From contig JANORB010000019.1 of assembly GCA_031415135.1 (NCBI GenBank), positions 1 to 64,000 of the forward strand: 64,000 nucleotides of DNA, in the 5' to 3' direction. A program made the translations under genes and the position numbers. This document shows, piece by piece, positions 8,620 to 16,426 of this stretch. The notes beneath the pieces are model-generated. The model worked only from the letters and a program-made list of their open reading frames with translations, was not told the DNA's origin and made no database searches. This DNA comes from LGRD01 sp031415135. GTDB lineage: Bacteria; Pseudomonadota; Gammaproteobacteria; Burkholderiales; Burkholderiaceae_C. How positions within the stretch are numbered: the stretch's first letter is position 1; each line of letters opens with the position of its first letter.

Positions 8620-9108
8620 ATGTACACGAGGTTATGCGCCGGCCTGTCCAAGCTCTGCCTGATGCTCGCCGTGGTCGGACTGATCGCGGTGATCCTCAGC
8701 GTGCAGTGGCAGGTCTTCGGCCGCTACGTCATGAACGACACGCCCACCTGGGCCGAGGCGCTGGCGCTGCTGCTGGTGCTGTTCGTCACCGCCTTCGGCT
8801 TGGCGGTGGGCGTGCGCGACGCGGGGCACATCGGGCTCGAGTCGATGGTCGCGCTGCTACCCGAGAGCTGGCAACGCCGCATCGAGATCCTGATCCACGC
8901 GCTGGTGGCGCTGTTCGGTGGGTTCATGGTCTACGGCGGTTGGGTCTGGGCCGCGGCCAAGTGGGACGAGAAGAAGCCGATGCTGCCGGTCCCCGACGGC
9001 ATCGACTATGTGCCGCTGATCATCGCCGGCGTGCTGATCGTGATGTTCTCGATCGAACACATCATCGCCAACCTGCAGGGTAAAGAAGTGGAGCCAGCAT
9101 GGAACTGA
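8620..9108 (+). CDS. dctQ: TRAP transporter small membrane subunit DctQ
   Basis: A 162-residue integral membrane protein with four hydrophobic segments, as usual for DctQ. It contains the conserved WQVFGRYVMNDTPTWAEALA segment of the family. AAGGAG precedes the ATG. The stop codon lies inside a 12-base sequence, CATGGAACTGAC, that is repeated 77 bases downstream over the dctM start. This suggests that the two genes once overlapped and were pushed apart by an insertion. Confidence 0.9.
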   Translation: MYTRLCAGLSKLCLMLAVVGLIAVILSVQWQVFGRYVMNDTPTWAEALALLLVLFVTAFGLAVGVRDAGHIGLESMVALLPESWQRRIEILIHALVALFGGFMVYGGWVWAAAKWDEKKPMLPVPDGIDYVPLIIAGVLIVMFSIEHIIANLQGKEVEPAWN

Positions 9109-9186
9109 CGCAGAGCCGCCTCAAGTCAGTTCGCGCCCCCTCGGGGGGCCGCGAGCGCAGCGAGCTGGGGGGCCCATGGAACTGAC
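9098..9186. repeat. GC-rich palindromic insertion flanked by 12-bp direct repeats at the dctQ/dctM junction
   Basis: CATGGAACTGAC occurs at 9098-9109 (end of dctQ) and again at 9175-9186 (start of dctM). Between the copies lies a 65-bp GC-rich segment (9110-9174) with CCCCC-TC-GGGGG near 9136-9147 and another G-run at 9167-9172. The first copy contains an ATG at 9099 that would have started dctM with a 10-base overlap of dctQ. A short mobile or REP-like element that duplicated its target would give this arrangement. G/C-run palindromes of this kind are, as I recall, common between genes in related Burkholderiales. Confidence 0.6.
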
Positions 9187-10465
9187 TGTGCTTGCCGTGA
9201 GCTTCACGGTCCTGCTGTTGATCGGCGTGCCGGTCGCCTTCGCGATCGGCCTGTCGTCGATCGCCACCATCCTCGCCGCCGGCCTGCCGGTGGCCGTCGT
9301 GTTCCAGAAGATGGTCGGCGGCATGCAGGTGTTCTCGTTCCTCGCGATTCCCTTCTTCGTCTTTGCCGGCGAGCTGATGCTCTACGGCGGCATCGCCGAA
9401 CGCATCGTGCGCTTCGCCAACTCGCTCGTCGGCCATGTGCGCGGCGGCCTGGGTATGAGCAACGTGCTTGGCTGCACGCTGTTCGGCGGCATCGTTGGCT
9501 CACCGGTGGCGGACGTTTCGGCGATGGGCAGCGTGATGATCCCGCTGATGAAGAAGGAAGGCTACGACGCCGACTACGCGGTCAACGTCACAACGCACGC
9601 CTCGCTCGTCGGCGCGCTGATGCCGACCTCGCACAACCTGATCCTGTTCACGCTCGCCACCTCGGGGCTGGCCTCGGTGAGCGTGCTCGGCCTGATCCTG
9701 GCCGGCGTGGTGCCGGCGCTGATCCTCACGCTGTGCAACCTCGGCGCGGCCTACTACGTGGCCCGCAAGCGCGGCTATGCGACGCGCGGCGCCTTCCCCG
9801 GCTGGGGCGCGGTGGCGCTGGCGTTTGCGGCGTCGCTGCCGGGCCTGCTGGTGGTGGTGATCATCCTCGTCGGCATCCTGTCGGGCGCGTTCACCGCCAC
9901 CGAGTCGGCGGCGATCGCGGTGGCCTGGGCACTGCTGGTCACGGTCTTCATCTATCGGTCGCTGTCCTGGCACAACTTCATCAAGGCCTGCGCCAAGGCC
10001 TGCAAGACCACCGGCGTGGTGCTGCTGCTGATCGGCATCTCGGCCGCGTTCGGCTACTTCCTCGCGCTGTACGAAGTGCCGCAGAAGACCGGCGAGCTGA
10101 TGAAGGCGTTGTCCAGCGACCCGGTGGTCATCTTCCTGCTGATCAACATCCTGCTGTTCGTGCTCGGCACCTTCCTCGACATGGCGCCGACGATCCTGAT
10201 CTGCACGCCGATCTTTCTGCCGATCGCGATGCAGTTCGGCATGGACCCGCTGCAATTCGGCGTGATGATGTTGATCAACTGCGCGCTCGGCCTGAACACG
10301 CCGCCGGTGGGCACGGTGCAGTTCGTCGGCTGCGCGATCGGGCAAGTCTCGGTCGGGCAGGTGATGAGAAGCATCTGGCCGTTCTACACCGCGCTGCTGG
10401 TGTGCCTGCTGCTGGTGACCTACGTGCCGGCGTTTTCGCTCTGGCTGCCGGGGCTGTTCAAGTAA
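9176..10465 (+). CDS. dctM: TRAP transporter large permease DctM
   Basis: A 429-residue membrane protein of the DctM family with about a dozen hydrophobic segments. Family marks include FSFLAIPFFVFAGELM, LGCTLFGGIVGSPVADVSAMG, and GLNTPPVGTVQF near the C-terminus. With DctP and DctQ it forms a sodium- or proton-driven importer, here probably for uronates or aldarates. The ATG lies in the second copy of a 12-base repeat, so ribosome entry may depend on sequence brought in by the insertion; no clear Shine-Dalgarno is seen apart from the G-run just upstream. It ends the catabolic operon. Confidence 0.92.
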   Translation: MELTVLAVSFTVLLLIGVPVAFAIGLSSIATILAAGLPVAVVFQKMVGGMQVFSFLAIPFFVFAGELMLYGGIAERIVRFANSLVGHVRGGLGMSNVLGCTLFGGIVGSPVADVSAMGSVMIPLMKKEGYDADYAVNVTTHASLVGALMPTSHNLILFTLATSGLASVSVLGLILAGVVPALILTLCNLGAAYYVARKRGYATRGAFPGWGAVALAFAASLPGLLVVVIILVGILSGAFTATESAAIAVAWALLVTVFIYRSLSWHNFIKACAKACKTTGVVLLLIGISAAFGYFLALYEVPQKTGELMKALSSDPVVIFLLINILLFVLGTFLDMAPTILICTPIFLPIAMQFGMDPLQFGVMMLINCALGLNTPPVGTVQFVGCAIGQVSVGQVMRSIWPFYTALLVCLLLVTYVPAFSLWLPGLFK

Positions 10466-11065
10466 GCCGATCCGCGGCCCAATTCCAAGTTGAGTTTGGG
10501 CTGGTTGACAATGGCGTAGCGGGCGCGTCCCCGCGATGCGGAGCCAGGCTGTCCGTGCTTCGCATCGAGCCGCTTCACGTCTCGACCCTTGACGGGCTTC
10601 CATCCTTCGCGCAACACAGGCAGGCCGGCTCCGCCGGCGGGGTAACGAAGGCGGCCCTTCCCGTGGCCGGGGATCGCGGGCTCGCCCGGAGCCGGGCCGC
10701 CTGAAGGCCGAAGTCAGCTTGAGCCGGCTCGACCGCCGCGCCAGTCGCTCCGCTTGGTGGCACGCCGGTCGCGGGGCCGCCGGCCCTCGGGGTGTTGGGC
10801 GGGCCGCTCGCGGCAGCCGATGCGCCAGGGGTACCTGTCACACCGGCCGCAGTTGCTCAGGCCCTCGGGTGCTGATGTCGCTGCCCACGGTGCCGGTTCA
10901 GCCCACCGCGATCCCCCCACCTCGCCCCCGTCCAGGATGAGGGGGACTGGCGGGAAGTTCCCGCCGGCCGTAGTCACTGCGGTAGCTCGCAAGTGCCCGC
11001 ATTCCCTCATGATTTCGGATTTCCAGTGGTTTGATCTGCAATAGATGTGTAGTCACTAAAAGTCC
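10466..11065. other. 600-bp gene-free, structured GC-rich region next to the IS
   Basis: No convincing gene is seen. Short frames on both strands have no recognisable domain. The stretch contains local inverted repeats, for example GCCGG-CTCCG-CCGGC at 10624-10638. The last ~70 bases before the transposase are noticeably AT-richer. It may be remains of another element, the left end of the IS with a structured untranslated region, or a non-coding RNA. I recognise none of these. Confidence 0.4.
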
Positions 11066-12840
11066 TTGAATTCGGCAGTCATGTCGCCTGTCTTTTGGTG
11101 CATGCCTGCACGTACCGGAACAGCCCACGTCGTCACGACGACTCGCAAGTACAAGGACCGGGTCTATCGCACGCACCTGCTGCGTCGCAGCTACCGCGAG
11201 GGCGGCACGGTGAAGAACGAGACTCTGGGCAACCTCTCGCATCTGCCCGACCCGCTGATCGAGATCATTCGCCGCTCGCTGCAGGGCGAGACCTTCGTAC
11301 CGCTCGCTCAGGCCTTCGAGATCACGCGCTCGCGTCCTCACGGCCATGTGCAGGCCGTGGCCTTGGCCATGCAGCGTTTGGGCCTCGCCTCGGTGATTGC
11401 CTCCAAGCCCTGCCGCGAGCGCGATCTGGTGTCGGCGATGGTTGCCTCGCGCATCGTCGAGCCGGCCACCAAGCTGGCGACCACACGCGCTTGGCACAGC
11501 ACGACGCTGGCCGAGGAGTTCGGTGTCGCCGAGGCGAACGAGGACGATCTGTACGCCGCGATGGACTGGCTGCTCGCGCGTCAAGACGCGATCCAGAAGA
11601 AGCTCGCGTCACGCCATCTGAGCGAGGGCGCCCTGGTGTTCTATGACCTGTCGTCGAGCTACTTCGAGGGCACGACCTGCCCGCTGGCCAAGCGGGGCTA
11701 CAGCCGCGATGGCGGGCCTGGCGCGCTGCAGGTCAACTACGGGCTGCTCACCGATGCGCGCGGCTGCCCTGTGGCGATTTCGGTGCATGACGGCAATACC
11801 GCCGACAGCCGCACCTTCATGCCCGCGGTGCACAAGCTGCGCGATGACTTCGGCGTCGAGCGCATGGTGATGGTCGGCGATCGCGGCATGGTGTCCCAGA
11901 AGGCCATCGACGAGATGCGCGAGATGGAGGGCATCGGCTGGATCACGGCGCTCAAGAGCGCGTCGATCCGCGCCTTGGTCGAGCAGGGGCATCTGCAGAT
12001 GGACTTGTTCGACGAGCGCAATCTGCTGGAGATCAGTTCGCCGGATTACCCGGGTGAACGGCTGGTCGCCTGTCGCAACGAGGCACTCGCCAAGTTGCGC
12101 GCGCACAAGCGCGAAGACCTGCTGACGGCGACCGGGCGCAACCTGGACAAGGTCAAATCCCGCGTCGACGCGGGCAAGCTCAGTGGGCAAGACGCGATCG
12201 GCGTGCGGGTCGGCAAGGTCATCAACCAGTACAAGGTCGCCAAGCACTTCGAACTGAGCATCACCGATACGGCTTTGTCCTGGGCGCGCAAGGCTGACAG
12301 CATTGCCGCTGAGGCGGCACTCGACGGCATCTACATCGTTCGCACCTCGGTGCCCGCCGCACAGATGGATGCGCCCGAGTGCGTGCGCAGCTACAAGTCG
12401 CTGGCCAACGTGGAGCGTGCCTTCAGGTCGATGAAGACGATCGATCTGAAGGTGCGGCCGATCCATCATCGGTTGGCCGATCGAGTGCACGCGCACATCT
12501 TCCTGTGCATGCTGGCGTACTACGTCGAGTGGCACTTGCGCGAGGCCTGGCGCGAGTTGATGTTCGCCGACACAGAGCAACAAGCGAAGGCCACGCGCGA
12601 CCCCGTGGCGCCGGCCGAGCGATCAGCGTCGGCACAGGGCAGGGCCGCAACGCACCTCCTCGCTGATGGCACGTCGGCTCACAGCTTCTCGACCCTGATG
12701 GCCGAACTCTCCACCGTCGTGCGCAACACATGTCGCGCACCCAATGCCAAGTCCGATGCCCCCGCCTTTGAGGTCACCACCACCGCCGGACCCAAGCAAC
12801 TGCGTGCGATGCAGCTCGTCCACGGGATTACGCCGTAGAC
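11066..12840 (+). mobile_element. IS1634-type insertion sequence (ends not defined)
   Basis: The element is recognised from its transposase. Terminal inverted repeats and a target duplication could not be set with confidence, so the limits given are only those of the open frame. It sits between the uronate operon and the hydroxyproline cluster and interrupts no recognisable gene. Confidence 0.6.
11102..12838 (+). CDS. IS1634-family transposase
   Basis: A 578-residue DDE transposase of the IS4/IS1634 group, apparently full length. Probable catalytic residues lie in FYDLSSSYFEG (first Asp), MVGDRGMVS (second Asp) and NVERAFRSMK (Glu with the following basic residues). The C-terminal HIFLCMLAYYVEWHL helix is typical of the group. 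Upstream start codons TTG 11066 and ATG 11081 are in frame; ATG 11102 is chosen because family proteins begin close to the conserved YRTHLLRRSYREGG segment. No frameshift or internal stop is seen, so it may be active. Confidence 0.85.
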   Translation: MPARTGTAHVVTTTRKYKDRVYRTHLLRRSYREGGTVKNETLGNLSHLPDPLIEIIRRSLQGETFVPLAQAFEITRSRPHGHVQAVALAMQRLGLASVIASKPCRERDLVSAMVASRIVEPATKLATTRAWHSTTLAEEFGVAEANEDDLYAAMDWLLARQDAIQKKLASRHLSEGALVFYDLSSSYFEGTTCPLAKRGYSRDGGPGALQVNYGLLTDARGCPVAISVHDGNTADSRTFMPAVHKLRDDFGVERMVMVGDRGMVSQKAIDEMREMEGIGWITALKSASIRALVEQGHLQMDLFDERNLLEISSPDYPGERLVACRNEALAKLRAHKREDLLTATGRNLDKVKSRVDAGKLSGQDAIGVRVGKVINQYKVAKHFELSITDTALSWARKADSIAAEAALDGIYIVRTSVPAAQMDAPECVRSYKSLANVERAFRSMKTIDLKVRPIHHRLADRVHAHIFLCMLAYYVEWHLREAWRELMFADTEQQAKATRDPVAPAERSASAQGRAATHLLADGTSAHSFSTLMAELSTVVRNTCRAPNAKSDAPAFEVTTTAGPKQLRAMQLVHGITP

Positions 12841-12996
12841 AGAAACTCGACCCCCAATTCGAGCCAAGTGCTTGAATCGCAAAGGAAACTCGTTCTTCGT
12901 CAGGCGGAACTTCAGGCTAGGCCTTTTGTCATTTTCGGGTTCCGGCCATCAAGTGGGTCACCCCGTGTCGGGCGCTTCCTGCCGACCTCAATCTTG

Positions 12997-14235
12997 TCAA
13001 AAGCGGGTGATCGCATAAGGCGCCAGATCGACGCTGGACGTGACGCCGGCCAGCAGCTCGCCGATCAGTTCGCCGGTCGTGACCGATTGCGTGAGTCCGA
13101 GGTGGCCATGGCCGAATGCGTAGAACACTCGCGGGCTGGTGCCAGACGCACCGATCACCGGCAGCGAATCGGGCGTGGCCGGGCGGTGCCCCATCCACTT
13201 CTGCGCGCCGGACTCGTCCAGGCCCGGCAAGTAGCGCCGAGCCAGCTGCAACAGGGCATCGCTGCGGCGGTAGTTTGGCGGCGCTTCGAGCCCGGCAAAC
13301 TCGGCCGCGCCGCCAATGCGCAGCCCGATGGCGAGCGGCGTTGCCACGAACTTGCGTTCGGCGAAGATCACCTCGCGGCGGAGCCGCGTCGCACTGGCAG
13401 GCAGCGTCGTGTTGTAGCCGCGCTCGCTCTCGAGCAACGCGCGGTCGCCGACGGTACGCGCCAGGCGCGCTGACCAGGCACCCGCTGCAATCACAACCTG
13501 GTCGGCCGAGACGCGGCGGCCATCGGCCAGCACGATGGCCGGCTGCTCCGTCGAATCCAGCGAAATCAACACCGCATCGCCGGTGATGAATGCCGCCCCG
13601 AGCGATTGAACCCGCTGCCTCAGTGCATCGACGATGCGCTTCGGGTCGTCGACGTGCGCCCAATCCTCCAGCATCACGCCTTGTGCGAAGACCGGCGCCA
13701 GGCCGGGTTCGAGCGCGCGCAGTTCCTGCCTGTCGACCGGCCGCCAGCGCGCCCCCAGCGAGCGCTTGAGCTGCCACTCTGCCGCATCCCGGGCAAAGGC
13801 GCCATGCGTCTCGTAGACCGTCAATGCGCCGCGCTTGTGCAGATCAGCGCTCAGTCCGATGTCCGCCAGCAGGGTCTCGAAGTCTTGCAGCGAGCGGGTG
13901 TTGAGTGCGGCGAGCGCCTTCGCGATGCGCCAGTGGTTGGCCGGCTCGGCAACCTTTCGCAAGGCGAGGAACCAGGGCCACAGCCGCGGCGCGTGGCGGG
14001 CGCGCACGGCCAACGGGCCCAAAGGGTCGAGCAGCCACTTCAACGGCAGCAGGCCGAGCCCGGACAAGCTCAGCGGGATGCACTCGGTGACGGCGATGCC
14101 GCCGGCATTGCCGTGCGACGCGCGATCGCCTTCGAACGCACGATCGATCAGCGTCACGCGCCAGCCGCGCCGCTGTGCCGCCCAGGCGCAACTCAGGCCG
14201 ACGATGCCGGCACCCACGACGATCAGCTGAGGCAT
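12997..14235 (-). CDS. FAD-dependent D-amino-acid (D-hydroxyproline) dehydrogenase
   Basis: A 412-residue DadA-like flavoenzyme. The N-terminus has the FAD-binding GxGxxG motif in VVGAGIVGLSCAWAAQRRGW and a HGNAGGIA segment. Near the C-terminus, the FYAFGHGHLGLTQS segment completes the FAD site. It follows a 4-hydroxyproline epimerase and a DapA-like deaminase on the same strand, so its likely substrate is cis-4-hydroxy-D-proline, giving 1-pyrroline-4-hydroxy-2-carboxylate. Electrons would pass to the respiratory chain. It starts 10 bases after the epimerase stop. Substrate choice is inferred from the cluster. Confidence 0.85.
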   Translation of the reverse strand: MPQLIVVGAGIVGLSCAWAAQRRGWRVTLIDRAFEGDRASHGNAGGIAVTECIPLSLSGLGLLPLKWLLDPLGPLAVRARHAPRLWPWFLALRKVAEPANHWRIAKALAALNTRSLQDFETLLADIGLSADLHKRGALTVYETHGAFARDAAEWQLKRSLGARWRPVDRQELRALEPGLAPVFAQGVMLEDWAHVDDPKRIVDALRQRVQSLGAAFITGDAVLISLDSTEQPAIVLADGRRVSADQVVIAAGAWSARLARTVGDRALLESERGYNTTLPASATRLRREVIFAERKFVATPLAIGLRIGGAAEFAGLEAPPNYRRSDALLQLARRYLPGLDESGAQKWMGHRPATPDSLPVIGASGTSPRVFYAFGHGHLGLTQSVTTGELIGELLAGVTSSVDLAPYAITRF

Positions 14236-14245
14236 GGCGCCGCGC

Positions 14246-15244
14246 TCACGTGAGCAGGAAGCCCTTGTGAAGCGGGTCCCGGTCGTTGACGAAGATCGTG
14301 TTGTGGCCCGTCACCCGCGCCCAGCCTTCGACGCTCGGCACGATGGCGTCGAACCCGGCGACGCGCGTGGCCTCCAGCGCGATGCCGGTGAAGCAGGTGC
14401 CGATGATGCTTTCGTGCACGAAGGGCTGGCCGATCTGGAGCTGCCCCTTGGCCACCCGTTGCGCGAGCCTGGCCGAGGTGCCGGTGCCGCAGGGCGAGCG
14501 ATCGATCGCCTTGTCGCCGTAAAACACCGCGTTGCGTGCGCTGGCGCCGGCCGCCTTCGGCGCGCCGGTCCACATCACGTGCGACAGCCCCTGGATCTGC
14601 GGCTGTTCGGGATGCACGAAGCTGTACTTGTCGTTCGCCTTGCGACGCAGTTCGGGGCTGAACCGCTGGATGTCCGACGGCTTCAGGTCCGACAGGTCGG
14701 CATAGCCAGGCTGGCTCTCGACAATGGCGTAGAAGTTGCCGCCGTAGGCGACGTCGAAGCGAATCTCGCCCAGCCCGTCCACAGCCACCGACAGGTCCCG
14801 GGAGTGCAGGAACGATGCGACGTTGGTCAGCCGCACCGAGTCGACCAGTTGGCCGTCGAGCTTGTAGTGCGCCGTGACCAGGCCGGCCGGCGTGTCGAGT
14901 CGCAACACGCCGGGTTGCCTGGGCTGCACCAGGCCGTTCTCGATCAGGAAGGTGACGCTGCCGATGGTGCCGTGGCCGCACATCGCCAGGCAACCGCTGA
15001 CCTCGATGAAGAGAATCGCCACGTCGCAGTCCGCCCGCGTGGGCGGGTAGGTGATCGTGCCCGACATCACATCGTGGCCCCGCGGTTCGAACATCAGCGC
15101 GGTGCGCACCCAGTCGAGGTGTTGCTCAAAGTAGGCGCGGCGTTCGATCATGTTGCTGCCGACCAGCGCCGGCGCGCCGCCGACGACCAGGCGCACCGGG
15201 TTGCCGCAGGTGTGGCCGTCGATGCAGAAGAAGGTGTGGTTCAT
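14246..15244 (-). CDS. 4-hydroxyproline 2-epimerase (proline racemase family)
   Basis: A 332-residue member of the proline racemase superfamily that interconverts trans-4-hydroxy-L-proline and cis-4-hydroxy-D-proline. The two catalytic cysteines that define true epimerases are present: Cys89 in MCGHGT and Cys252 in SPCGTGTSA. The second Cys separates it from trans-3-hydroxyproline dehydratases, which carry Thr at one of these positions. It begins three bases after the DapA-like gene and is followed by the D-hydroxyproline dehydrogenase, giving consecutive steps of one pathway. Confidence 0.93.
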   Translation of the reverse strand: MNHTFFCIDGHTCGNPVRLVVGGAPALVGSNMIERRAYFEQHLDWVRTALMFEPRGHDVMSGTITYPPTRADCDVAILFIEVSGCLAMCGHGTIGSVTFLIENGLVQPRQPGVLRLDTPAGLVTAHYKLDGQLVDSVRLTNVASFLHSRDLSVAVDGLGEIRFDVAYGGNFYAIVESQPGYADLSDLKPSDIQRFSPELRRKANDKYSFVHPEQPQIQGLSHVMWTGAPKAAGASARNAVFYGDKAIDRSPCGTGTSARLAQRVAKGQLQIGQPFVHESIIGTCFTGIALEATRVAGFDAIVPSVEGWARVTGHNTIFVNDRDPLHKGFLLT

Positions 15245-15247
15245 GGG

Positions 15248-16153
15248 TCAGTAGCCCAATGCCTTCAAGTCGGCGAGGGTCTTCCTGGTGATGGCGATGG
15301 TGCGTTCGCGCTCGGCGCCAACCAGGTTCAGGCGTGGGGGCTTCGCGGTTTCGGCGCTGCCGCTGGCGATGTGCTCGGCGAGCTTGATGTGCTGCACCAG
15401 CTTGACCACGGTGTCCAGGTAGAACAGCGGGTCCAGCGCGGCGTAGAGCTTGCGCGCCTTGACGAAGTCGCCCGCAATCGCGAGCCTGAGCAAATCGACC
15501 GACGCTTTCGGCACGGCGTTGGCCATGCCCGAGACCCAGCAAGTCACGCCCAGCGCCGCGCTTTCGATGATCAGGTTGTCGACGCCGCAGACCACGTCCA
15601 GGCGCTCGCCGAAGCGGGTGGTCAGGTCGGTGATCCGATGCGTTTCATACGACTCTTCCTTGACGGCGACGATGGTCTTTTCTTCGAGCAGCTGCGCGAT
15701 CACGTCGGCGCTGAGGTCGACGCCGTAGCCGCGCGGGTTGTTGTACAGCAGAATCTGCAATCTGCTGGCGCGGGCCACAGCCTTGTAGAAAGCGACGGTT
15801 TCGTACGTGTCCGACTTGTAGGTCAGGCCGGGGAAGACCATCAGGCCATCGACACCGATGTGCTCGGCTTCCACGGCGAACGCGACGGCCTTCTCGGTGC
15901 TGGTTTCGGCCAGGCCCGAAACGAGCGGCACCCGGCCCTGGATGGCCTCTTTGGCCGCGCGCAACACAGCCAGCTTTTCGGGCGGCGACAGCTGGGCGTT
16001 TTCGCCCACCATGCCCATCATCACGACCCCGCCGACACCGGCGTCGATGAGGCGCTCCAGCCCGGCGCGGATCGCGTCGAGGTCGAGTGTGCAGTCGGGT
16101 TTCAACTTGGTGGTGACGGCGGGGAAGACGCCCTTCCACTGGATGGTGCTCAT
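15248..16153 (-). CDS. DapA-family 1-pyrroline-4-hydroxy-2-carboxylate deaminase
   Basis: A 301-residue protein of the dihydrodipicolinate synthase/N-acetylneuraminate lyase family. The Schiff-base Lys is in VAVKEES and the conserved Tyr is in ILLYNNPRGYG. Genes of this kind beside a hydroxyproline epimerase and a D-amino-acid dehydrogenase encode the deaminase that converts 1-pyrroline-4-hydroxy-2-carboxylate to 2-oxoglutarate semialdehyde. The start at 16153 (MSTIQWKGVFPAV) fits family length; the open frame continues upstream without another good start. The semialdehyde dehydrogenase is not in the window. Confidence 0.88.
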   Translation of the reverse strand: MSTIQWKGVFPAVTTKLKPDCTLDLDAIRAGLERLIDAGVGGVVMMGMVGENAQLSPPEKLAVLRAAKEAIQGRVPLVSGLAETSTEKAVAFAVEAEHIGVDGLMVFPGLTYKSDTYETVAFYKAVARASRLQILLYNNPRGYGVDLSADVIAQLLEEKTIVAVKEESYETHRITDLTTRFGERLDVVCGVDNLIIESAALGVTCWVSGMANAVPKASVDLLRLAIAGDFVKARKLYAALDPLFYLDTVVKLVQHIKLAEHIASGSAETAKPPRLNLVGAERERTIAITRKTLADLKALGY

Positions 16154-16242
16154 GCTTTTGGGCCTTTCTCGGAACTTGTGAATTTCTGGAGGTGACGACG
16201 GGTGACACGAGGCTGGGCAAACAGACTCGGACGGATCATTTA

Positions 16243-16264
16243 TGTATCCTGGATATTGGATACA
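16243..16264. promoter_or_regulatory. Candidate operator for the divergent GntR regulator
   Basis: TGTATCC and GGATACA form a perfect 7-bp inverted repeat separated by 8 bases. It lies in the spacer between the hydroxyproline genes (leftward) and gntR (rightward), about 90 bases from the DapA-like start. GntR/FCD regulators commonly bind short AT-containing palindromes in such divergent spacers. Binding is inferred. Confidence 0.6.
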
Positions 16265-16285
16265 ATCAAATGGTAGGATGCTTGT

Positions 16286-16309
16286 AGAGCCCACGCAAGC
16301 TCTTTTTTT
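16286..16309 (+). terminator. Terminator-like hairpin in the gntR leader
   Basis: AGAGC and GCTCT form a 5-bp stem around 8 bases, followed by seven T residues. An overlapping alternative stem pairs GCTTG (16280-16284) with CAAGC (16296-16300). The two pairings are mutually exclusive. It lies about 120 bases upstream of the gntR start and could attenuate gntR, although the stem is short. Confidence 0.4.
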
Positions 16310-16426
16310 CATGCACCGGGATTCCCCGCAGAAGAGTCCCCCGAGGCGCTGATTCAGCCCACGCGTTTGCACCGGATCAGGCACGCTGCAACTCAACCGC
16401 AGGCCCCCCCACAAGGACAACCGACA

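Noticed and set aside
10714..11010. 98-residue Cys-containing frame on the minus strand beside the IS
   Set aside because: No recognisable domain, no ribosome site, and biased composition; treated as part of the unexplained region.
11017..12892. Possible terminal inverted repeats of the IS (GGATTTCC-type left, GGAAACTC-type right)
   Set aside because: Only about 9 of 15 bases agree and no target duplication is seen, so the element ends were not set.
14234..16195. 653-residue plus-strand frame over the hydroxyproline genes
   Set aside because: It is a shadow of the epimerase and deaminase genes, both of which have full catalytic motifs on the other strand.
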